Shown here piece by piece: positions 5,577 to 11,427 of a stretch of 33,808 nucleotides of DNA; within the stretch, counting starts at the first letter, position 1, and the number at the start of each line of letters is the position of its first letter. The stretch lies in IMG/VR virus record IMGVR_UViG_3300011445_000051, positions 1-33,808 of that record. One strand, given 5' to 3'. The notes under the pieces were generated by a model. That model did not search any database, was not told where the DNA came from, and saw only the letters and a list, made by a program, of their open reading frames with translations. The DNA comes from a virus. The position numbers and the translations under genes are program-made.

Positions 5577-5851
5577 TATCCCCTGGTAAAGACGTTATCA
5601 GTGTCGGCGGCTGGATACTCCAAGCCGCCCTATGTCCCCGTGGCTGCCGTATCTATCCGGTATCGAGCCTGGCCCTGCACATGCTTATCCATGACAGGAT
5701 AGATGCCGGGATAACCGACACACACCATTGGGCCGAGCACCGGCCCGCCAAGCGCCATGTCAGTAACAGGCATGGACGCCCGCGTAAGCGGCAAAGCGAG
5801 AAAGCCAAGGGTGTGAGCATCAGGCGACGGGGGAGGGGGGCTTACGAATGA
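5573..5851 (+). CDS. Hypothetical basic protein, 92 aa
   Basis: Starts with ATGATATCC overlapping the previous TGA. It opens MISPGKD, nearly the same as the MTSPGKT of the gene before. It has a CPRGC pair near residue 21 and His-rich and Arg-rich segments (THHWAEHRPAKRHVSNRHGR, then RRRGRGAYE). The strongly basic tail suggests nucleic-acid contact. No family recognised. The frame is coupled to both neighbours, but codon content is less convincing than for neighbouring genes. Confidence 0.5.
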   Translation: MISPGKDVISVGGWILQAALCPRGCRIYPVSSLALHMLIHDRIDAGITDTHHWAEHRPAKRHVSNRHGRPRKRQSEKAKGVSIRRRGRGAYE

Positions 5852-5916
5852 GCGTGGTAATCTGGCTGATGTTTATTATCTACGTTTTCTGGCGAATCAT
5901 CGAAAGAAGCAAATGA
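5848..5916 (+). CDS. Membrane microprotein, 22 aa
   Basis: A 22-codon frame fits exactly between two ATGA overlaps: its ATG (5848) lies in the stop of the previous gene, and its TGA (5914-5916) overlaps the ATG of the nuclease gene. A GGGAGGGGGG run upstream can serve as ribosome site. The peptide (MSVVIWLMFIIYVFWRIIER plus SK) is one hydrophobic helix with a basic end. It may act at the membrane or mainly couple translation. Confidence 0.45.
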   Translation: MSVVIWLMFIIYVFWRIIERSK

Positions 5917-6218
5917 AACAACGCGCACCAAAGATGACGGAAAAGATGTTTCAAGGCCGAGTCATACAAGCCTTGAAAATAGCCGGGTATGCTCATTATC
6001 ATACTTACAATAGCATCAGGTCGGTAAAAGGCTTCCCGGATTTAATAGCCCTTAACGGGAAAAAGAAGCGGATTATTGCCATCGAGGTTAAGACGGAAAC
6101 CGGCAAGGTGACAGCCGACCAGTCCGAATGGTTGACATTATTCAGCATGTGCGGAGTCGAGACTTGGCTATTGCGTCCAGGTCAATTTGACGAGTTTTGG
6201 GAGTCAATACGAAAATGA
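5913..6218 (+). CDS. VRR-NUC domain nuclease, 101 aa
   Basis: A complete stand-alone VRR-NUC fold of the PD-(D/E)XK superfamily: an N-terminal helix with Gln/Arg (FQGRVIQALKIAGY), KGFPDLIAL (39-47, metal-binding D43), IAIEVKTE (55-62, with E58 and K60), and TADQSEWL (67-74, with Q70). Length near 100 residues is usual for phage members, which cut branched or flap DNA and are often annotated as Holliday junction resolvases. It likely trims recombination or replication intermediates before packaging. Overlaps both neighbours by ATGA. Confidence 0.85.
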   Translation: MKQRAPKMTEKMFQGRVIQALKIAGYAHYHTYNSIRSVKGFPDLIALNGKKKRIIAIEVKTETGKVTADQSEWLTLFSMCGVETWLLRPGQFDEFWESIRK

Positions 6219-6478
6219 GCGACAAATACGACGAGCAGGCGAAGAAAATATTCTACGATGTCATATTTTCCCAGTGTGACGCTGATCTACCGGATAAAGT
6301 TGCTATCGAAATTATCGCCGCCGCGCTGCGGGAACAGGGACAGTTAATTGAACACTTGACCGAGGCTCTAATAGGGCTTGGGTGTGAGTATAGGGACGGC
6401 GTGTTTATAAATCCACAGAGAGAAATTGCCGACCTCCGCGCCGAGAATGAGCGGCTACAAACCGAGAAGCCGGATTGA
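6215..6478 (+). CDS. Hypothetical protein with C-terminal coiled coil, 87 aa
   Basis: Last gene of the rightward operon. The ATG at 6215 overlaps the nuclease stop. It begins MSDKYDEQAKKIFYDVI and ends in a charged helix (EIADLRAENERLQTEKPD) typical of a short coiled coil. One Cys in each half does not form an obvious metal site. Function unknown. Its stop codon is only six bases from the stop of the convergent lysis gene. Confidence 0.6.
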   Translation: MSDKYDEQAKKIFYDVIFSQCDADLPDKVAIEIIAAALREQGQLIEHLTEALIGLGCEYRDGVFINPQREIADLRAENERLQTEKPD

Positions 6479-6483
6479 CCGGC
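6469..6483. terminator. Small hairpin spanning the convergent stop codons
   Basis: GCCGG (6469-6473), loop ATTGA, CCGGC (6479-6483): a perfect 5-bp GC stem covering the stop of the rightward operon and the 6-bp gap to the leftward lysis gene. No T-tract follows in either direction, so it is a weak terminator candidate at best. It is the only structure seen at the point where the two long transcripts meet. Confidence 0.2.
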
Positions 6484-6484
6484 G

Positions 6485-6880
6485 CTAGTCGCTGAAGAAC
6501 GTATGCGCCCCGATTTTAACGAGTTTATTTTCTTCCTTAGCCCAAGTTGGTCGGGTCGCCAATACGGATAGGTTGCAATATAACACGGCACCCATAGTCA
6601 AACCAGTGTCTCTGCTTTGATTCCAAGCGCGTATGCAGTCTTGGACTACAGGGTCCATATCGTTTAACTTCAGCGCCCGTATTAGGTAAGCCCTATCTTC
6701 CCACCCAGAGAATTGCCAAGGTCTTGCCACGGTGCCGGCTACGGTGCCATCGCTTGAGTAGTTGCGCAGCATACGGTTACGGATTACTTCGCCAACCGCA
6801 ACCTTGCCATTGTAAGACTCACCAGATGCCTCTTGCCAGATGGTGATAATTGCCAAGGCATCAGGATTGACAACATTCAT
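6485..6880 (-). CDS. SleB-type cell wall hydrolase (endolysin), 131 aa
   Basis: Matches the Hydrolase_2 / SleB family: a catalytic-type Glu in IWQEASGES (14-22), then GKVAVGEVIRNRML, then the conserved WQFSGWED region, then a long helix, and IGAHTFFSD at the C-terminus. Related enzymes cleave the glycan strand of peptidoglycan. The start is the ATG at 6880, which overlaps the previous stop; an upstream in-frame TTG at 6895 is also possible. No signal peptide is seen, so it should need a holin to reach the wall. It is the last gene of the late block, next to several small membrane proteins, which supports the lysis role. Confidence 0.85.
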   Translation of the reverse strand: MNVVNPDALAIITIWQEASGESYNGKVAVGEVIRNRMLRNYSSDGTVAGTVARPWQFSGWEDRAYLIRALKLNDMDPVVQDCIRAWNQSRDTGLTMGAVLYCNLSVLATRPTWAKEENKLVKIGAHTFFSD

Positions 6881-7158
6881 TGGACTAACCGGCAACCATC
6901 GGCAAACTTAGGGTTGAATTGACTCTCCGCCGGCATTATCAGCCAGATCGCCATGCCCGACGGTGGGGGACCTGATACCTGGGTGCAGGAATAAACCTTT
7001 TGGTTTTGCTTGCGGTACTCAGCCACCTGCTCAGGTGTGAGCGATTGCCCTTGCCCGAGCGCGTTGCCTATCAACATCCCGGTGCAGCCGGGGAGAAGCG
7101 CCACGATGATAAGCAGCGCAGCTAGAAGAAGCAAGTTTTCTAGCCAGGGTTTAGTCAT
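6877..7158 (-). CDS. Small lipoprotein, possible outer-membrane spanin, 93 aa
   Basis: Starts at the ATG at 7158, eight bases inside the previous gene. Residues 9-24 are a signal sequence ending in the lipobox LLPGC with Cys 25, so the product should be lipid-anchored, either inner or outer membrane. The mature part is about 69 residues with a short helical region (LTPEQVAEYRKQNQK) and two more Cys. Position directly before the endolysin fits an Rz1-type spanin, but it is not proline-rich and is longer than most Rz1 proteins. Confidence 0.65.
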   Translation of the reverse strand: MTKPWLENLLLLAALLIIVALLPGCTGMLIGNALGQGQSLTPEQVAEYRKQNQKVYSCTQVSGPPPSGMAIWLIMPAESQFNPKFADGCRLVQ

Positions 7159-7273
7159 GGAAGTGAGACAGGAAAAACTCATTGATGGAGCTTCGTTCCT
7201 CGGGTGTCAGGGGTGTGGCGTCGGGGAGTATTTCTTTCGCCAGCACTATCCATAAAAGCCATGCTTCAATCAT
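7151..7273 (-). CDS. Hypothetical lysis-region protein, 40 aa
   Basis: A 40-codon frame from the ATG at 7273 to TAA (7153-7151). It overlaps the preceding 51-aa gene by eight bases and the lipoprotein gene by eight. It starts MIEAWLLWIVLAKEILPDAT, so the N-terminus is weakly amphipathic or hydrophobic, and ends in a polar helix. It could be a lysis regulator or a partner of the lipoprotein. Support is from tight packing only. Confidence 0.45.
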   Translation of the reverse strand: MIEAWLLWIVLAKEILPDATPLTPEERSSINEFFLSHFHD

Positions 7274-7421
7274 TGCCTTCTCTCCGTGCCATCCGGAACA
7301 GCATCACCACAAAGACCACCACCACCAAGACAAACAGTAGCATGATAAGCAGCATGTGACTATCGAAATAAAGCGACCAGTAACCGACGGCTAGATAGTA
7401 AAGCTGGTCGGTGACCGGCAT
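7266..7421 (-). CDS. Small membrane protein of lysis region, 51 aa
   Basis: The ATG at 7421 overlaps the previous TGA (TGATG), and the frame ends at 7266. After a 20-residue aromatic start, residues about 22-43 are one long hydrophobic span (HMLLIMLLFVLVVVVFVVML) followed by RMARREGND. The short basic cytoplasmic tail gives a single-span topology. A holin-like or pinholin-like role is possible from context; no family match is claimed. Confidence 0.55.
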   Translation of the reverse strand: MPVTDQLYYLAVGYWSLYFDSHMLLIMLLFVLVVVVFVVMLFRMARREGND

Positions 7422-7606
7422 CACCTAAAGCTAAGGGTCGGCCCGTACCCGCCCAGGATACCGACGATCCACAATACGCAAAGCACCACCACAACGACAC
7501 GGATTATCTTCAGCAGAAAAGGGTCGGTGACAAGCTGCGATGCCACCCACCACAACAGCGCCAAAAGGATGACTGCAATTAACAGGGGAATGATAGGTAT
7601 GACCAT
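7421..7606 (-). CDS. Two-span small membrane protein, Thivi_2564-like, 61 aa
   Basis: An excellent ribosome site (AGGAGG) precedes the ATG at 7606. Two hydrophobic segments (about 2-22, PIIPLLIAVILLALLWWVAS; and 33-53, KIIRVVVVVLCVLWIVGILG) are joined by a short polar loop (DPFLL). This resembles Thivi_2564 family membrane proteins known from phage and proteobacterial genomes. In this cassette it is a good holin candidate. Confidence 0.65.
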   Translation of the reverse strand: MVIPIIPLLIAVILLALLWWVASQLVTDPFLLKIIRVVVVVLCVLWIVGILGGYGPTLSFR

Positions 7607-7615
7607 TTAAACCTC

Positions 7616-7918
7616 CTAAGTTTGCGTTGCGTCCTCTATTTTCTGACTTGCACGTCCCGCCACTTCGCCTTCGATAAGCGCCAGTTTGCGGGTCGCGTCC
7701 ACCAGCGCCGTGTGCATTCCGTTGGTGTGCTCGCGTATCTGATTGACTGCGGCCATGACAAAACCAATCCCTATCGCGACCATCCCTGCAATAATTATCA
7801 AGGAGACCAGCAGCGAGTTGGTGAGAAACGCCGACTCTTTTGCTTCGAGCGCCGCCAGTACGGCGTTGATGACAGGTTCGGGATTGTTCGCTATTTCAGC
7901 GGCAAATAAGTTAAACAT
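7616..7918 (-). CDS. Membrane protein with C-terminal helix, holin candidate, 100 aa
   Basis: Two in-frame ATGs lie at 7921 and 7918; the AGAGGTGG site fits the second better. The protein has a mildly amphipathic N-terminus (FNLFAAEIANNPEPVINAVL), one clear membrane span around 36-59 (LLVSLIIIAGMVAIGIGFVM), and a C-terminal coiled-coil-like helix (ALVDATRKLALIEGEVAGRA). The layout resembles either a holin or an inner-membrane spanin (Rz-like), with the coil in the periplasm if oriented N-in. Confidence 0.55.
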   Translation of the reverse strand: MFNLFAAEIANNPEPVINAVLAALEAKESAFLTNSLLVSLIIIAGMVAIGIGFVMAAVNQIREHTNGMHTALVDATRKLALIEGEVAGRASQKIEDATQT

Positions 7919-8226
7919 CATCCACCTCTCGGCAAAGCTGGCCGGTCGTATAGGAATTTTGGAATACAGGGAAATGTATCTACCGGCATTCTATCCCAGT
8001 CAATAGGCGACCCCTTCGGTGTGGTGTAAATGTAGATGCCGAGTTTGCTCCCGCAGATAATTTGCCCATGCTCCACGGCGCGCTGTGTGTGCGACCATAT
8101 CGTTATTCCGATGTTGAGTAGAATTAGCACCAGCAAAAAGAAGAAAAGCGCATTACCGCCAAACATGCGCAGAGTACCGCCGAATGCCGATACCTCAACG
8201 CCATCTCTGTGCGTTTCTTCTGCCAT
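7918..8226 (-). CDS. Single-span membrane protein, 102 aa
   Basis: After a 24-residue polar start (MAEETHRDGVEVSAFGGTLR) comes one strong span (about 26-44, LFFFLLVLILLNIGITIWS), then a soluble part with two Cys (IICGSKLG and FPCIPKF), which could pair in the periplasm. It is the first gene of the lysis block. It may be a holin or antiholin, or a structural anchor. Overlaps the next gene at its stop. Confidence 0.55.
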   Translation of the reverse strand: MAEETHRDGVEVSAFGGTLRMFGGNALFFFLLVLILLNIGITIWSHTQRAVEHGQIICGSKLGIYIYTTPKGSPIDWDRMPVDTFPCIPKFLYDRPALPRGG

Positions 8227-8229
8227 TCT

Positions 8230-8331
8230 TCATGGTCCTATCACCTTGGCGCACACGGGCGTTACCACACCCTCGCAAATCAGCTTGATTGCCTTGTCGA
8301 GCCGCTCATACAGAGCGGGTAAGCAATCTTC
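8230..8331 (-). other. Open in-frame stretch after the beta-helix stop; no clear start
   Basis: Directly after the TGA of the beta-helix gene the same frame stays open for 33 codons, reading EDCLPALYERLDKAIKLICE then GVVTPVCAKVIGP, before a second TGA. The sequence looks coding (helical, two or three Cys, sensible codons) but has no ATG, GTG or TTG start; only a CTG. It may be a TGA readthrough tail, a remnant of a frameshifted small gene, or chance. Otherwise the 105-bp gap holds only the ribosome site of the next gene. Confidence 0.3.
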
Positions 8332-10431
8332 TCACGACTCCATCATCGTGTAGCTGCCCACGGTCAACCGTGGCGTGTTGGTGTAGGTGTCGATAGCCGA
8401 CCCACTGCCGTCATATATCCTAAAGTCATAGGTCGTGCCAACCGGCGCCGACGTGCTTATCTTCAGCACATACTCACACTCAGTCTCGGAGTTGTTTAAG
8501 GCGATGCTTGGGTAGTCGCTTGAGGTGCGTATCACGGCACAGGCGGTATTGCTTGCCTCGTCGCTGGTGAGTATTTCCGTGGTCGCCGTGCCCGCTGCCA
8601 CAATGTCGGTGTCTGCGGTGACGCCATGCCATGAAATAAAGTCGGCGCCCATCGCGTCCGGTGTGAGTGTGTAGGCGCCGGCGTTCTTGGAGTACCGTAG
8701 GTTATAGACGCTACCAACGGTATCGTCGCTACGAAACTTGACGCGCAGGCGGAATGCCGCGCCTGGCGGCAGGGTGATAGGCACGTTCTCGGCGCAGGTA
8801 GCGCATTGCGTGACGACCGTATTAGCCGCCCCGCGCAGCTTGAAAAACTGATAGCGCGACTGGACGACGACGTGCGCCGGCGCCGCCCCTACGTTGTTTG
8901 TGCCGCTTGCCGCCGCGTGTGTGCGGACATAAGCATTAAAGTGGCTGACGTTCACGGTACCGTTGGGGTCGCCTATTGATACGGAGTCCATGAGCGATGG
9001 CGCTGCGCTGCGCGTCATAGCATCAGTCAGGCTTTGCCCGTTGGTGACGGCTGAAGCTAGGACGACTTCGACGGTTGACTGACCGCTGATGGTCGCGCTT
9101 ACCAGCCCGCCGTTACCTAACGTCTTGGACACGCCGGCGACGACTATCGCCCAATTACCCACCGTGGGCGTTTGCAGCGTCACGTTGTTACGCGACGACT
9201 GGATAGGGCAGTCGTAGGCCGTATGGTAATGCGTCGGCTCGTCATTCTCGACGACGGATTTATTGCGCACGCATGACTCCAAGGCGCCTTGGTCCGGTTG
9301 AGTACCGACAAAGCGCCCGGTGCTTCCAGACCAAGTTCCTACTGTTGAGATTTGCGTCCCCGCGTCGATACAAGCAGAGCTATCCGATAAGCTGAAATTT
9401 CCATTGGCGGGGTCAATCATACAACCCGCCGTGGTCCGGTTTGTGGTGATAGTAACATCCGGGTCGGTGCCGCTAATTGCCGTGCCGCCGACTTGGATTA
9501 TGTTATTGGCGATGAGACACGCCGAGCCGGTGGCACAACCGCTGATGGTGATGCCGGGGACTGCCGAGGCTTCGTAAATCGTGTTGTGAAGCGCCTCGTT
9601 TGCCGTACCGTGCATTGTAATCCCGGTCGTGGTGTAATCTGCAACGATATTGTTGTGAGCGGTGTTTTTGTTGGATTGACTACCAAAATATATCCCATCC
9701 CGGTGCGTTGCCCCATGAAAATAGCTGTTGCGAATGACATTATTTGTAGGCAAAACGTAAAACTGTATCCCGTGTCCGTCGTAGTCCGTGCACTCAATAT
9801 GCTCCATGATTGAGTTGTGCCCTGCCCAATAAAGGCAATGCGCCCCCGGCTGGTGGTCGGCTGTGCTCCAGCGGCTTATCTTCCCCCGGCTGATGCGCCA
9901 GCCATTCGCCGAGCTGCTTGGGCCGATTGCCGCGCCGGTGTCCACCGCTTGCCCTGCTGGTGGTCCAAGGCATTCAAAATCCTCAATGACTATGTTGGTC
10001 GTTGCCGCGCTTGAAGTGCCATCAAAACAACTCGTGCCGGTGGTGGCGTTGCTCAAATCCCACTTGAGATACTTAAAGGTAACGTTAGACCGCGCCGAGG
10101 TGAAAGCAACTCCCTTGACCGCCGTGCCGGTAGGTTGCAGCACCGGCCAACTTGCCTTGGTTGCCAATTCACCCCTGATCGTGATGCCGCTCGTTGGATT
10201 GGTGATCGTTGCGTTGGTGGTATAGGTGCCCGCCTTGACATAGACCTCGTCGCCGCTTGCCGTAGCGCAGGCAACGGCTCTAGCAAACGATCCGTAATTA
10301 GGAGTCGGGTCTGCGGTGCCGTCAATATCCGTGCAAACAGCGGAGTTACTGCCGCCACTCGACGCCCAATAGCGTGTAGCGTTGGCGTCGGTGGTTATCA
10401 GCAATGCAAGCAGAGCAAGTAGAAGTCTCAT
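8332..10431 (-). CDS. Secreted right-handed beta-helix protein, 699 aa
   Basis: Starts at the ATG at 10431, spaced properly from GAGG; an in-frame GTG lies at 10437. MRLLLALLALLITTDANA is a Sec signal peptide with cleavage after ANA. Residues about 45-320 are a parallel beta-helix: GDEVYVKAGTYTTNATI, SGITIRGEL, repeated xNxI and GI rungs (NNVIRNSYF, HNNIVADYTTTGITMHG, LHNTIYEASAVPGITISG). ACIDAGTQ...QPDQGALES (353-386) is the usual helix-end signature. The remaining 300 residues are beta-rich and of unknown fold. It probably binds or degrades surface polysaccharide. The signal peptide is unusual for a virion protein; secretion may matter. Confidence 0.7.
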   Translation of the reverse strand: MRLLLALLALLITTDANATRYWASSGGSNSAVCTDIDGTADPTPNYGSFARAVACATASGDEVYVKAGTYTTNATITNPTSGITIRGELATKASWPVLQPTGTAVKGVAFTSARSNVTFKYLKWDLSNATTGTSCFDGTSSAATTNIVIEDFECLGPPAGQAVDTGAAIGPSSSANGWRISRGKISRWSTADHQPGAHCLYWAGHNSIMEHIECTDYDGHGIQFYVLPTNNVIRNSYFHGATHRDGIYFGSQSNKNTAHNNIVADYTTTGITMHGTANEALHNTIYEASAVPGITISGCATGSACLIANNIIQVGGTAISGTDPDVTITTNRTTAGCMIDPANGNFSLSDSSACIDAGTQISTVGTWSGSTGRFVGTQPDQGALESCVRNKSVVENDEPTHYHTAYDCPIQSSRNNVTLQTPTVGNWAIVVAGVSKTLGNGGLVSATISGQSTVEVVLASAVTNGQSLTDAMTRSAAPSLMDSVSIGDPNGTVNVSHFNAYVRTHAAASGTNNVGAAPAHVVVQSRYQFFKLRGAANTVVTQCATCAENVPITLPPGAAFRLRVKFRSDDTVGSVYNLRYSKNAGAYTLTPDAMGADFISWHGVTADTDIVAAGTATTEILTSDEASNTACAVIRTSSDYPSIALNNSETECEYVLKISTSAPVGTTYDFRIYDGSGSAIDTYTNTPRLTVGSYTMMES

Positions 10432-10443
10432 ATTCACCTCACT

Positions 10444-11424
10444 TTATTGAAAGATAATCGGCGCAATGGGCCGAGCCGTTGAGTACACCGGAGTTTTGAT
10501 TGCGTACCACCAGTATTTGACGCCTGCGCTTTGCACGTTGGCGTTTAAGCCTATCGTGAAGCCGGTGGCCGTGAAGCTCTGGATAAAGTCCGTGTTGCAC
10601 GCCACGTTTGTCATAGGACACGCGAAATCGCCAGTCATGGCGGAAGTGCGAAAGATGCCGACTCCGGCGTTGGTGTCGCTCTTGACGATGACGAGATCGG
10701 GCTGAAAGCCCACGGTGATTGCCAGCCCATCTGATGGTGAGCCACCAGCGGTGTATGTGCCCGATGTTGCGTAGCCGCCTACATCCTTGATGGCAAGCGG
10801 ATAATAATCCACCGTGCCGCCCGTGCCGTCGTTGACGCGCACTGTGGTTCCAACCTCGAAGCCGTCGGCGTTGAATGCTTGAATATGATTGGTTACAACG
10901 CCTGCCGCTGTAAACAGCAAAGCCGCATCCCCCGCCATCGCACTTAAACGCCAAGCATTAGAGTCGTCGGCTTCACTAGCGATGATAACCGCGCCGGGTA
11001 GAAACGCCGGGCTTATGACAATATCCCTGTCATCTACGCTATTGCCGACATAGGTTCCCACCGCCAGATCATTATTGGCGTCGGTACCCCAGGCAACATA
11101 AAAGCAGTTGTCGGTGCCGCTGACATTGGTTGTTGAACTCCCTCCGACTTGGAATGTCCCAGTACCAAGTGACTGAATCTTGTTGGTGGTGATGCCGCCG
11201 CCACCGCCTAGGTCATCGGCACCGTCGCCCGCAATGGACGACGTTTTCATCGTTGCGTGCGTTGCGCCGTTGCACTTTATGATGATGGCGGATATGGCAA
11301 ACGAGGCGGCAGTGGAGATATTTCGGTCGTCGGCTCCGTTGCCGCTAAACATGCCGACCTCGAAGCGAAAGGCATGGACGGGTGTGGCGAGTAACAGCGT
11401 TAAAAGTATGGCGAGTAGTTTCAT
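10444..11424 (-). CDS. Exported protein with three repeated virion-type modules, 326 aa
   Basis: MKLLAILLTLLLATPVHA is a Sec signal peptide ending VHA. The mature protein is three copies of a module of about 95 residues (roughly 21-112, 122-213, 222-311), each with GxYxGN.DDRxI, a hydrophobic pair of strands (VIIxS), SAMAGD, TNxIQSF...GFxVG, and a closing YyLAIK. This matches the kind of module seen in phage tail or fibre proteins (DUF7483-like). Cysteines (CNGATH, DNCFYV, FACPMTNVAC) could form disulfides after export. Probable adhesin or surface protein; exact role unknown. Confidence 0.6.
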   Translation of the reverse strand: MKLLAILLTLLLATPVHAFRFEVGMFSGNGADDRNISTAASFAISAIIIKCNGATHATMKTSSIAGDGADDLGGGGGITTNKIQSLGTGTFQVGGSSTTNVSGTDNCFYVAWGTDANNDLAVGTYVGNSVDDRDIVISPAFLPGAVIIASEADDSNAWRLSAMAGDAALLFTAAGVVTNHIQAFNADGFEVGTTVRVNDGTGGTVDYYPLAIKDVGGYATSGTYTAGGSPSDGLAITVGFQPDLVIVKSDTNAGVGIFRTSAMTGDFACPMTNVACNTDFIQSFTATGFTIGLNANVQSAGVKYWWYAIKTPVYSTARPIAPIIFQ

Positions 11425-11427
11425 GGC

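Noticed and set aside
6469-6483. Strong intrinsic terminator between converging operons
   Set aside because: The stem is only 5 bp and no T-run follows on either strand; kept only as a weak candidate.
9498-9797. A second minus-strand frame within the beta-helix gene
   Set aside because: It is a shadow frame with Thr/Pro/Arg-rich random content and no ribosome site.
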